Source: Janthinobacterium violaceinigrum
GTDB lineage: Bacteria; Pseudomonadota; Gammaproteobacteria; Burkholderiales; Burkholderiaceae_D
NCBI RefSeq assembly: GCF_009208555.1
Contig: NZ_WFLI01000014.1
Location: 1-64,000, forward strand
Direction of reading: 5' to 3'
DNA: 64,000 bases
Below, piece after piece: positions 7,330 through 15,383 of this stretch. Made by a program: the position numbers and the translations under genes. Within the stretch, counting starts at the first letter, position 1. Every line of letters begins with the position of its first letter. Below the pieces are notes generated by a model. It searched no databases, was not told the DNA's origin, and saw only the letters and a list, made by a program, of their open reading frames with translations.

Positions 7330-9570
7330 TTAAAACGCCGTGCGCACGGTCACGCTGATGTTGCGCGGTTCGCCCCAGAAGACGCCGTCGAAGAAGCCCA
7401 CGTTGCGGTAGTACTTTTTATCGAGCAGGTTGTTGACGTTCAGCTGCACGCTGGCGTGCTTGCCCAGCGCATAGCTGGCCATGGCGTTGACCAGCGCGTA
7501 GCCGGCCTGCGGGATGTTGGTGATGTCGCCCGAGGGCGGGCGGCCGTACCACGATTCGCTGTAGGTGGCGCTTTGCGCCGTCATGCTGGCGCCCGCCTTC
7601 AGGCCTGCCAGCCGGCCATCGAAACGGTAGCTGGTGGCCAGGCGCAGCAGGTGGCGCGGCTGCGTGGTGGCGGCGCGGCGGCCATCGGCCTCGGCCGCGT
7701 GCAGATAGGTGTAGCCGCCGCTCGCTTCCCAGGCGGGCGTGAGCTGGCCGGAGACGTCGAATTCCACGCCCTTGGCCGTCACGCCCGTGCCGTTGGCCAC
7801 CATGGCCTGGCCGCCGTCGGGCAGCAGGAAGCCGGGCGGCACCGTGCGGTCCAGTTCCGCCAGGTTCTTTTTCTTCGTGTGGAACAGGGCAGCCGACGCG
7901 TTCAGCTTGCCTTCATAGAACTCGCCCTTGATGCCCAGTTCCGCATTGTCGCCCGTTTCCGGCGCCAGGAACTTGTTGTTGCGGTCCTTGCTCGTTTGCG
8001 GGTTGAACAGCTGCGTGAAGCTGGCGTAGGCCGAATACTGCTTGTTGATGTCGAACACGGCGCCCACATACGGCGTCACTTCATTGCGCGTTTCCGCAAA
8101 GTCGCTGTTGTCCGTGTGCACGCCGCGCGTATCGTAGTTGCGCGTGTCCGTGCGGTAGGTGCTGCTGCGCGCGCCGATGATCACGTGCAGCGGGTCGGCC
8201 AGGCTCAGGCGCGTGGCCACATAGCCGCCCGCCAGGCGCGTGACGGTTTCCGTGCGCGAACCGTCCGGGTGGAACACGGGGCGGGGGATGTTGCCCGTCC
8301 AGCTGCGGTAATCGGGCAGGAAGTTCGGGTAGTTGATTTCCGCTTCGCCGCCCAGCGAACGGGCGCGCTGGTTGCCGCCGTTCCAGCCGGCGATGGCCGT
8401 ATGCTTGCGCCCCAGCAAGGTGAACGGGCCGCTGGCGTAGACGTCGAAGTTGTCGCCCGTGGTCTTGCCTGCGCCATAGGCGCCCGTCCACAGGAACATG
8501 CCTGTGCCCGTTGCCGGGTCGGGATGGCCGCCGCCCGCGTAGGCGACGGTGGTGCGGTTCGTGCTTTCCGTGCGCGCATAGCCGAGGTGCATATTCCAGT
8601 TGCCGGGCAGGCGCTGGTCCACCGACGCGAATACCGTGTGCTGCTGGTTGCCCCAAGTGCTCCACGGCGTCGAGAGGCTGGTGTTGCGCGGCAGCTTGGC
8701 CAGGCTGCCATCCGCATTCCAGTACGGCACGGCGCCCCAGGTGGCGCCTGTGGGCGTGTTGTCCTGGTAATCGACGCCGGCCGTCAGCAGGGTGCCGGGA
8801 CGCAAGTCCGCCTCGACGATGACCATGCCGACCGTCTTGCGTTCGTGATACATGTCCAGGTAGGAATCGCGTTCCTGCCACGCCAGGGCCGTGCGCGCGC
8901 GCACGCTGCCATCGGCGTTCAGCGGCAGGGACAGGTCGGCCTCGACGCGCTGGTCATCCCAGCGGCCCATGATGAGGCCGGCGCTGGCCTGGAATTCCTT
9001 CGTGGGACGCTTGCGTATCATGTTGATGGTGGCAGACGGGTCGCCCTTGCCGCCCATCAAGCCCGTGGCGCCGCGCACGACTTCGATGCGGTCGTACAAA
9101 ATCGTGTCTTGCAGCGGCGCATTGCCGCCGCGCGCCATGCCGTCGATCTGGATATTGTCGATGCCGAAGCCGCGCGCATAGAACCGCGTGCGCTCCGTGT
9201 CGTTCTGGCCTACCTGGATGCCCGTCGTTTGCGCCAGCGCCTGGTCCAGGCGCACGGCGCCCAGGTCGTCGAGCAGCTGGCGCGTGATGACGCTGACCGA
9301 TTGCGGCGTTTCGCGCAAGGACAGGTCCATGCGCGTGGCGCTGCGCGCTTCGCCGGCCGTGTACGACTGCGTGCCTTCCGTCGCCGCCGTCGACTGGCCC
9401 AGGATGGTGATGGCCGGCATGGTCACGGCGCTGTCGCTTGCTGCCGTATCGGCGGCCTGTGCCGGCAGGGCCACGCCGGCGGCAAGGGTCAGCAGGGCGA
9501 GTTGCAGCAGATGGGGGAGGGGGCGCAAGGCGGGCTGGCGCGAAGAAGAGGGTACTGTCGTCGATTGCAT
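7330..9570 (-). CDS. TonB-dependent siderophore receptor (FpvA/FhuE-like, no STN domain)
   Basis: An outer-membrane ferric-siderophore transporter of 746 residues. It has a signal peptide ending near LPAQA, a TonB-box-like TMPAITILGQ stretch, a plug domain with SVSVITRQLLDDLG and YDRIEVVRGATGLM, and a 22-strand barrel ending VRTAF with the usual terminal Phe. The C-terminal YRNVGFFDGVFWGEPRNI block resembles FpvA and FhuE-type receptors. The start at 9570 has AGGAAAA in front; an upstream extension to 9687 lacks a signal peptide. There is no N-terminal STN signalling domain, so it is not a transducer. A Fur box lies about 170 bp upstream. Confidence 0.92.
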   Translation of the reverse strand: MQSTTVPSSSRQPALRPLPHLLQLALLTLAAGVALPAQAADTAASDSAVTMPAITILGQSTAATEGTQSYTAGEARSATRMDLSLRETPQSVSVITRQLLDDLGAVRLDQALAQTTGIQVGQNDTERTRFYARGFGIDNIQIDGMARGGNAPLQDTILYDRIEVVRGATGLMGGKGDPSATINMIRKRPTKEFQASAGLIMGRWDDQRVEADLSLPLNADGSVRARTALAWQERDSYLDMYHERKTVGMVIVEADLRPGTLLTAGVDYQDNTPTGATWGAVPYWNADGSLAKLPRNTSLSTPWSTWGNQQHTVFASVDQRLPGNWNMHLGYARTESTNRTTVAYAGGGHPDPATGTGMFLWTGAYGAGKTTGDNFDVYASGPFTLLGRKHTAIAGWNGGNQRARSLGGEAEINYPNFLPDYRSWTGNIPRPVFHPDGSRTETVTRLAGGYVATRLSLADPLHVIIGARSSTYRTDTRNYDTRGVHTDNSDFAETRNEVTPYVGAVFDINKQYSAYASFTQLFNPQTSKDRNNKFLAPETGDNAELGIKGEFYEGKLNASAALFHTKKKNLAELDRTVPPGFLLPDGGQAMVANGTGVTAKGVEFDVSGQLTPAWEASGGYTYLHAAEADGRRAATTQPRHLLRLATSYRFDGRLAGLKAGASMTAQSATYSESWYGRPPSGDITNIPQAGYALVNAMASYALGKHASVQLNVNNLLDKKYYRNVGFFDGVFWGEPRNISVTVRTAF

Positions 9571-9742
9571 CGTTTTCCTGGAGTCTTTTCGTTGTGTTTT
9601 CCTATCTCGTCTGGCAGGGCGCGCAGTAGCTGGGGGGATGGCATGACGCTGGCCCGGGGTCTGGCTTGGATAGCAGTTCCACCGCAAGGCCCGGCGCGTC
9701 GGGCAGTGGAAAAGAAGGGCGCGCGATTCCCGTCACTTTCGT

Positions 9743-9761
9743 GAATAAGAATCATTATCAA
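9743..9761 (-). promoter_or_regulatory. Fur box upstream of the TonB receptor at 7330-9570
   Basis: GAATAAGAATCATTATCAA resembles the 19-bp Fur consensus, with a perfect AATCATTATC right half. It sits in the 322-bp gap (9571-9892) between two divergent genes. The rest of the gap shows no gene. Iron repression of the receptor is the likely role; an effect on the gene at 9893 is possible. Confidence 0.7.
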
Positions 9762-9892
9762 TATAAGTGGTATTTGCCAAATAATCAAGCGCGCGCACCA
9801 AAAGAGTGCGTGCAGGTCAGGGGCGGCGCATCGCCTGGCCTTCTGCGATAATACAGGCGCTGACCAAATATTTTCCTTATTGAAAGAAATGC

Positions 9893-10735
9893 ATGCGTAC
9901 ATGGATCGCCTGTGCCGGATGGTTGTGTGTCGTGTCGCTGGGCCAGGCCCAGGAACACGCGCCGCCGCCGGCTGTTCCCGCGCCGCTGCAGAGCGCCAGC
10001 GCACCGCCCGCCGCCGATGCTGGCGCGCCTGCCACACCCGCGGCGCCCGCGGCACCAGCTTCCGCAGGGGAGGCGTCGCCGCCGCAAACGGTGACGATCA
10101 CCGGCAGCAGCGACGCCAAGGCGCCGCGCGTGCGCTTCACGGCTTACCGCGACAGTTATCTGACGGCCAGGAAAGTGTGGCAAGTGTCGAGCGGCAGCGT
10201 GGTCATGGCCCTGCGCCTGATTCCGGCCAAGCTGAGCGCCACCATCGACGATGTGCGCGTGGCCTTGCAAGGCAATGGCGCCCCCATGCCGATCAAGGTG
10301 TCCGACGGCGGCGTGTTTGTCGTGCCCCTCAACGAGGACATCGCCGCGCAGGATGGCACCTTCCTGGTGAACAAGAGCCGGGGCGAGCTGACGGCCAATA
10401 TCGTCCTCCAGCCGTCGGTGGCGCGCGACGCGTGGAACGTCACGCGCGTGGGGCAGGTCTTGCAGGATGCCCGGCGCGCCGTGCGGGCCATCACGCCATG
10501 GTACAAGCGGCCGTTTGCCAGCGACGTGCAATCGCTGGCCTTTTGCGCGTCCGAGCGGGGCAGCGCCCTGCATCTGGTCGATGGCGAGCAGCTGATCGCC
10601 ACCCTGCCCATGAACGAGCCGGCCGTCAACGACATCAACCAGCCCGTGTTTTGCAAGATTTTCGACGGCGAAGACAAATACCCGGGACACTACCGCGTCG
10701 TCCTGCCTGAGCAGGCGACGGTGCTGCTGCTGTAG
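9893..10735 (+). CDS. Secreted hypothetical protein with Ala/Pro-rich linker
   Basis: The 280-residue product begins MRTWIACAGWLCVVSLGQAQ, a plausible Sec signal peptide, followed by a low-complexity Ala/Pro linker (about residues 24-62) and a globular domain from TVTITGSSDAKAPRVRFTAY to the end. Two cysteines (AFCASERG and VFCKIFDG) could form a disulfide in the periplasm. The pattern suggests an exported domain held away from a membrane or partner. I do not recognise the family. Another ATG four bases upstream is out of frame. Confidence 0.7.
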   Translation: MRTWIACAGWLCVVSLGQAQEHAPPPAVPAPLQSASAPPAADAGAPATPAAPAAPASAGEASPPQTVTITGSSDAKAPRVRFTAYRDSYLTARKVWQVSSGSVVMALRLIPAKLSATIDDVRVALQGNGAPMPIKVSDGGVFVVPLNEDIAAQDGTFLVNKSRGELTANIVLQPSVARDAWNVTRVGQVLQDARRAVRAITPWYKRPFASDVQSLAFCASERGSALHLVDGEQLIATLPMNEPAVNDINQPVFCKIFDGEDKYPGHYRVVLPEQATVLLL

Positions 10736-10738
10736 AAG

Positions 10739-11137
10739 CTAGTTGGGCTGGCGCTGCACCATTTCCAGCGCGGCCGCCAGGGCCAGGTCCATGGTGGCCT
10801 GGTGGAAGATCAGCCATTGCGGCAGCAGCGACAGCGCATGGCGCCCCTGTGCCAGGTCGCCTTCATCGACGGCGGCCCAGGCATGGTGCAAGCCGCTGAG
10901 CACGCGCGCGTGCTGTTCGCGGTGGTTGGCCAGCGAGGGAAAACCGATTTCCTCCATCAAATCCTCTTCCTCGCGGAAATCGCGTTCGACGGCCGCAATC
11001 AGTTCGCGGAACGCCACGCTGAAGTGCTGGTCGCTCAACTGCCCCAGCCGCGCCAGCTCCTGAAACAGCGCCTCATGCGCCTCGTCGATGGCGGGAACGC
11101 CCAGCGCCATCTCATCCTTCCAATGCGATTTACCCAT
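10739..11137 (-). CDS. Hemerythrin-family protein with one substituted iron ligand
   Basis: This 132-residue four-helix protein belongs to the bacteriohemerythrin family, whose members bind O2 or sense iron and oxygen with a di-iron centre. Visible ligands are H21, E57, H72, H76, H112 and D117 in the expected spacing (DEAH, NHREQH, FHQATMD). The position normally held by the HF histidine of HFxxEE is D53 (RDFREEED), so one of the five histidines is replaced by aspartate. GGGAG precedes the ATG at 11137. The gene is convergent with the secreted protein at 9893-10735, with 3 bp between stop codons. Confidence 0.85.
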   Translation of the reverse strand: MGKSHWKDEMALGVPAIDEAHEALFQELARLGQLSDQHFSVAFRELIAAVERDFREEEDLMEEIGFPSLANHREQHARVLSGLHHAWAAVDEGDLAQGRHALSLLPQWLIFHQATMDLALAAALEMVQRQPN

Positions 11138-11340
11138 GCCGATGCTCCCGGTTAAGTCCGTCACGGTGCGAAGCGGACTGTTCCAGTGTGGGCGCAGCGA
11201 AGGTGGAAATCCATGATCTGGATCAAAAGTACGGCGAAGGGGGGACGGAAGGCAACGCGAAAAAAGCAAAGAAGATAAGGGAACAAATCCCCACCCGCTA
11301 CAAAGCGGTGTTCATCGATGCGACGTGTTACCGAGCGCCG

Positions 11341-11428
11341 CTGAAAAACGCCGCTGGCAAGGCGCCGTGCCGAAGGCAGTACGAATGTACGACGAGGCAC
11401 GGCAACGCCGCCAGCGGTGTTTTCTCAG
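11341..11428. repeat. Long imperfect inverted repeat (hairpin element)
   Basis: A left arm starting CTGAAAAACGCCGCTGGC (11341) and ending GCCGTGCC (11371) pairs with a right arm from GGCACGGC (11396) to GCGGTGTTTTCTCAG (11428). The arms are about 30 bp with a few mismatches and a 24-base loop that itself contains GTAC-GAAT-GTAC. Both outer ends carry T-runs on the outgoing strand, so it could act as a two-way terminator. The surrounding gap (11138-11437) holds no other convincing feature. Confidence 0.8.
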
Positions 11429-11437
11429 CCGCGCGTC

Positions 11438-11593
11438 TTATTGCTTGGGCCAGTGGGCCCACATGCCCTGCGCATCGACATTCGGTACTTGCAACTGCTG
11501 CACGGCCGACGTCAGCATCGCATCGCGCAGCACGAGGGGCGCAAGCATCAAGGCCGACAGGGCAAGGCACAGCAGCACTTTGAGCGTCAACAT
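11438..11593 (-). CDS. Small membrane-anchored or exported protein, 51 aa
   Basis: The product starts MLTLKVLLCLALSALMLAPL, a hydrophobic N-terminus typical of a signal anchor or signal peptide, followed by a short tail ending WAHWPKQ. GGGAG precedes the ATG at 11593; the frame extends to 11647 but the extension is proline/arginine-rich and unlikely. Function unknown. The long inverted repeat at 11341-11428 lies directly after its stop codon and may terminate it. Confidence 0.6.
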   Translation of the reverse strand: MLTLKVLLCLALSALMLAPLVLRDAMLTSAVQQLQVPNVDAQGMWAHWPKQ

Positions 11594-11744
11594 GGTCGTC
11601 TCCCGGTGTCCCGGCGGCGGCGCGGGGATGCGGCGCCTGCCGGTCACTTACTTATGTACTACCATGCTTGCAGTTTAGTTCATCTGATTGAAACTTCAAC
11701 TAGTTGCTGTGATGCACTGCACCAGCCGGTGGCCGTGGCCGCGC

Positions 11745-11927
11745 CTATTTTGCCTTGCGGCTGCGGCGCGGCTTGCCCGCGGCGGGCAGGAAGGAATCGA
11801 ACCACACTTGCGTCACGCCGGTATTCTTTGCCGCTTCGCGCTTGACGGCGGCCGTGGCGTGGCCGCGCGCCGTGTTGGCGATGCGGTTGGCGGCGCTCAG
11901 GTACATGCTCATCCAGGGGTTTTTCAT
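11745..11927 (-). CDS. Small basic hypothetical protein, 60 aa
   Basis: The product starts MKNPWMSMYLSAANRIANTA and ends with a very basic tail (KPRRSRKAK). GAGG precedes the ATG at 11927. The N-terminal MKNPWMS-SAANR pattern is one I associate with small uncharacterised proteins of Burkholderiales, some near polyhydroxyalkanoate genes, but no such genes are here. It is amphipathic and helical with no membrane segment. Function unknown. Confidence 0.65.
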   Translation of the reverse strand: MKNPWMSMYLSAANRIANTARGHATAAVKREAAKNTGVTQVWFDSFLPAAGKPRRSRKAK

Positions 11928-12063
11928 GGGGGGCCTCGCAGACGGTGGGTGGGGCGGCGGGCAGGTTGCCGTGCCGCCATGCCCCCACTCTAGTCCGATG
12001 GCTGGCCCCGACCGTGCGCCTGCCCACATAGCGGGGCAGTGCAGCGGACAGGGCTGATGTGCC

Positions 12064-14595
12064 TCAATACACGTCGCGGCGGTAGCGTCCGGCTGCCAGC
12101 AGGGCGTCGAGTCCTTCCTGGCCCAGCACTTCTTGCAGCACAGCATCGATTCCTGCGGCCATGCCTTGCAGGCTGCCGCACACGTAGACGATGGCGCCCT
12201 GCGCCAGCCAGTCGCGCAAATCGCCGGCCTGGTCGCGCAGGCGGTCCTGCACGTATCGCTGTGTTCCGCCATCGCGCGAAAAGACGCGGTCCAGGCGCGC
12301 CAGGTGGCCATCGGCCAGCCAGGCGTCCAGCTCGGCGCCGCAGATGCTGTCCACGGCATGCTGGCGCTCGCCGAACAGCAGCCAGTTGCGCGCCAGTCCC
12401 GCCCGCTGGCGTGCGCGCAGGTGCGCGCGCAGGCCCGCCAGGCCGGAACCGTTGCCGATATAAATGCAGGGCACGTCGACCAGGGCAGGCGCGAAGGCGG
12501 GATTGGCTTGCAGGCGCAGGCGGATGGGGCTGTCCAGCGGGGCGAAGCGCGTGAGCCAGCCCGAACAGATGCCATAGCCCAGGTTTTCGCCGCCCGCATG
12601 GCGTTCCTGGCGCACCAGCAACTGCAATTCGCCATCCGATGGCAGCGAAGCGAGCGAGTAGCTGCGCGGCGCATGCTGTGCGCCATGCGCGTCGCCATCG
12701 CTGCCGTCCGCGTTGCACGCGATGATTTCCGCCAGCGCGCCCGCTTCCCAGTCCGTCCCGGCCGGGCCCGTCAATGTGATTTCATGCAATTCTCCGCCCA
12801 GGCTGCCCGGGTTGAGCAGCACGCGGCGCGCCAGGCGCCACTCGGCATACGAGGCTTGTTCCTGCACGCCGATGGCGTCGATGGCGCTGCCGCTGCAGCG
12901 GGCCAGCGCCTTGGACCAGTCGGCCAGGGCGGCGGGGTCGTGCTTGTCCACCTCGATCAGGGGGAACAGGGGCGTGGCGCCCAGCGCGCGCAGCTGCCGT
13001 TCCAGCGCATGGCCGAAGCCGCAGAACGCGCTGTAATGGCGGTCGCCCAGGGCCAGCATGCCCACTTCCAGGCCTGCCAGCGGCGTGCCGGAGGTCGCTT
13101 GCAGCAGGCGCGCGAAGCGGCGCGTGCCGTCCGGCGCCTCGCCTTCGCCAAAGGTGCTGGCGACGATCAGCGCCCGTTCGTACTGGCGCAATTGCGCGGG
13201 ATCGAAGCGGTCCAGCGACTGCACGTCGACGGCCACGCCTGCCTGTTGCAGGGCGCGCGCACTTTCCAGCGCCAGGCGCTCGGCCTGGCCCGACTGGCTG
13301 GCGTAGGCCACCAGGGTGGGCAAGCCCGTGTTCGCCTGGCCCGGCGCGCCGGCGCCCAGCATGGCGCGCTGCGCCTGCACGGCCCGCTTTGCCTTGCGGC
13401 GGCCCAGGTACAGCATCCAGCCCGTGATGGCGAACAGGGGCAGGCCCAGGCTGGCCAGGGTGACGATGATGCGCCCCGGCAAGCCGAAATACGTGCCCAT
13501 GTGCAGCGGATAAATGATGTTGACGAGGCGGGAACCCAGGCCCTGCTGGCTGTACGGCTCGTTTTCCGTGACCGCGCCGTCGGCCGGTGCAATCGACAGG
13601 CGGCTGCGCGCCCGCTCGTGCGGTGCGTCGCTGGCCAGCCACGTGAATTGCACGGCTTCGCCGGGGCGCGTCGGCAGGCGCACGCTGGCCAGGGTCCAGC
13701 CGGCCGCGTGCTGCTGGAAGCTGGTCCAGGCCAGGCCGATGTCGACGGCCGGCGCTTCCTGCTTCTGCCTGGCCGGTCCCTTCTTGCCCGGGGCCTGCGC
13801 CACGCGCGGGGGCTTGCCGGCCCAGGCGTCGATATTGTCGCGCACCACGTCATAGCTCCAGTAGATGCCCGTCAAGGTCAGCGCCACGTAGACCACCAGG
13901 CACCAGGTGCCGGCCACGGCGTGCAGATTCCACAAAAAGGAGCGGCCCTTCAGCGCGGGATCGAAGGTCAGCCAGGTGCGCCAGTCCAGCGGACGGCGGG
14001 GCCAGCGCAGATACAGGCCCGACAGCGCCAGGCCCAGCAGGCACAGGGCCAGCGCGCCCGCCACTTGACGGCCCGGGTCGCGGGGCAGCAGCAGCCAGCG
14101 GTGCAGCGATTCCGTCCATTCGAAAAATTCCGCGCCCGCCAGCGCGGGCTGGGTGGCGCCCGTGTACGGGTGCACATAGACCGATTCGCCGCGCCGCTGG
14201 CCGTTTTTCGGCGCGAAGAACAGGCGCGGTGCGGCCCCCGCCTGCGCATACATGGTGATGGAGGCTACGCGCTGGCCGTGTTCAGCGGCGGCAATGTTGC
14301 TCAGCTGGCCAGGCGTCAGCGGCGCGCGGCTTTCCACGGCCACATGGCGCACGCCGGGATTCATCACATCGAGCAATTCATCCTTGAACGCCAGGGTGGC
14401 GCCGCTCAGGCCGATGATCACCAGCACCGTGCCGGCCGTGATGCCGATGAACCAGTGCAATTGAAACCAGACCTGCTTCCAGCTCCAGTGCCAGCGCCGT
14501 TGCGGCGGGGCGGCGGCAGGCTGGCGCTGCTGGATGGTATCCGGCGTTTCGTCGGCGCTGGCCCGCGGCAGGGGCAAGGAAGGGGAGGTCGTCAT
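12064..14595 (-). CDS. PepSY membrane domain fused to NADPH flavoreductase (ferric reductase candidate)
   Basis: An 843-residue inner-membrane fusion. The N-terminal half (about 38-400) has PepSY transmembrane features, including the helix WFIGITAGTVLVIIGLSGATL, LHRWLLLPRDPGR, and paired histidines LHAVAG and YPLHMG. The C-terminal half carries a flavodoxin-like domain from about 426 (LVAYASQSGQAERL) and a sulfite-reductase/FNR-type FAD-NADPH domain from about 590 to the end. Such fusions sit beside siderophore receptors and are thought to reduce iron released from siderophores. Start chosen at 14595 (MTTSPSLPLP); in-frame ATGs to 14688 would place the start on the Fur box. Divergent from fecI with a Fur box for each direction. 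Confidence 0.85.
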   Translation of the reverse strand: MTTSPSLPLPRASADETPDTIQQRQPAAAPPQRRWHWSWKQVWFQLHWFIGITAGTVLVIIGLSGATLAFKDELLDVMNPGVRHVAVESRAPLTPGQLSNIAAAEHGQRVASITMYAQAGAAPRLFFAPKNGQRRGESVYVHPYTGATQPALAGAEFFEWTESLHRWLLLPRDPGRQVAGALALCLLGLALSGLYLRWPRRPLDWRTWLTFDPALKGRSFLWNLHAVAGTWCLVVYVALTLTGIYWSYDVVRDNIDAWAGKPPRVAQAPGKKGPARQKQEAPAVDIGLAWTSFQQHAAGWTLASVRLPTRPGEAVQFTWLASDAPHERARSRLSIAPADGAVTENEPYSQQGLGSRLVNIIYPLHMGTYFGLPGRIIVTLASLGLPLFAITGWMLYLGRRKAKRAVQAQRAMLGAGAPGQANTGLPTLVAYASQSGQAERLALESARALQQAGVAVDVQSLDRFDPAQLRQYERALIVASTFGEGEAPDGTRRFARLLQATSGTPLAGLEVGMLALGDRHYSAFCGFGHALERQLRALGATPLFPLIEVDKHDPAALADWSKALARCSGSAIDAIGVQEQASYAEWRLARRVLLNPGSLGGELHEITLTGPAGTDWEAGALAEIIACNADGSDGDAHGAQHAPRSYSLASLPSDGELQLLVRQERHAGGENLGYGICSGWLTRFAPLDSPIRLRLQANPAFAPALVDVPCIYIGNGSGLAGLRAHLRARQRAGLARNWLLFGERQHAVDSICGAELDAWLADGHLARLDRVFSRDGGTQRYVQDRLRDQAGDLRDWLAQGAIVYVCGSLQGMAAGIDAVLQEVLGQEGLDALLAAGRYRRDVY

Positions 14596-14667
14596 GAATC
14601 GGCTTTCGATAGCGCCGCCATGCAGGGCGTCAGGCATGGCAGGTAGATAGGAGGCTGGTATAGTATC

Positions 14668-14686
14668 GCAAACGAGAATCATTCGC
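14668..14686 (-). promoter_or_regulatory. Fur box for the PepSY/flavoreductase gene
   Basis: GCAAACGAGAATCATTCGC matches the 19-bp Fur consensus at 13 positions by eye. It lies 73 bp upstream of the chosen start of the reductase gene. Confidence 0.65.
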
Positions 14687-14775
14687 AAATGATGGCGTCA
14701 GCTTTTTGTGGTGAAAAATTGCCACGAAACGTCAAAATGATGACATTGATAATTTACATCGCCGTCAAATTATGT

Positions 14776-14794
14776 GAAAATGAAAATCATTCTC
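14776..14794 (+). promoter_or_regulatory. Fur box for fecI-fecR
   Basis: GAAAATGAAAATCATTCTC matches the Fur consensus at 16 of 19 positions by eye, the best Fur site in the window. It lies 77 bp upstream of the GTG chosen for fecI, which supports that start over the GTG/ATG codons at 14799-14805 that would abut the operator. Confidence 0.8.
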
Positions 14795-14870
14795 ATTCGT
14801 GATCATGCGTTTTCGATACCGGCTGACCCACTTGGCAGGCAAGTTTGGCAGCCCCTTTGCTTGTTTGCCC

Positions 14871-15383
14871 GTGTCCACCATTTCTCCCTCCCTCGATATC
14901 TTTAGCGACCTGTATTCCAGCCACCATGGCTGGCTGGTCAACAGCCTGTGGCGCAAGCTGGGCTGCCGCGACGGTGCGGCGGACCTGGCGCAAGACACTT
15001 TCGTGCGCATGCTGGCCACGCAATCGGCCGACAGCCTGCGCGAGCCGCGCGCCTACCTGAGCACGGTCGCCAATGGCTTGCTGGTCAACCACTGGCGCCG
15101 CCTGACCCTGGAGCGCACCTTCCTGGCAGCCCTGGCCAGCCGTCCCGAAATGACGGCGCCATCGCCCGAAGAGCGGGCACTCGTGGTCGAAACCCTGTGC
15201 CGCATCGACGCCATGCTCGATACCCTGTCGCCGCGCGCGCGCCAGGCCTTCCTGCTGGCGCAGCTCGACGGCCTGACGTATGCGCAGATCGCCGTCCAGC
15301 TGGACGTCTCCGAACGCATGGTGAAGAAATACATGGTGCAAGCCATGCTGCAATGCATGCTGTGCATGGACGATGCCGCCTGA
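14871..15383 (+). CDS. fecI: FecI-like ECF sigma factor
   Basis: A 170-residue iron-starvation sigma factor. Region 2 is visible in LYSSHHGWLVNSLWRKLG and DGAADLAQDTFVRML, region 4 in LSPRARQAFLLAQLDGLTYA with the helix-turn-helix IAVQLDVSERMVKKYM. The N-terminus aligns with E. coli FecI when the GTG at 14871 (VSTISPSLDIFSDLY) is used; no clear ribosome-binding site is seen there, so an upstream start at 14799 or 14805 remains possible. It overlaps fecR by 11 bp, implying translational coupling. It probably drives the promoter at 16412 and, by motif identity, the one at 21398. Confidence 0.9.
   Translation: MSTISPSLDIFSDLYSSHHGWLVNSLWRKLGCRDGAADLAQDTFVRMLATQSADSLREPRAYLSTVANGLLVNHWRRLTLERTFLAALASRPEMTAPSPEERALVVETLCRIDAMLDTLSPRARQAFLLAQLDGLTYAQIAVQLDVSERMVKKYMVQAMLQCMLCMDDAA

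Noticed and set aside
6709..9744. A 1011-codon open frame on the plus strand
   Set aside because: It lies opposite the TonB receptor and nucleotidyltransferase genes, has Arg/Ala/His-rich composition without domains, and no ribosome-binding site.
11161..11400. A 79-codon minus-strand frame
   Set aside because: It runs into the long inverted repeat, has no ribosome-binding site and no family features.
12133..14646. An 837-codon open frame opposite the PepSY/flavoreductase gene
   Set aside because: Mirror frame of a GC-rich gene; composition is Gln/Arg/Ala-rich and no family motif is visible.
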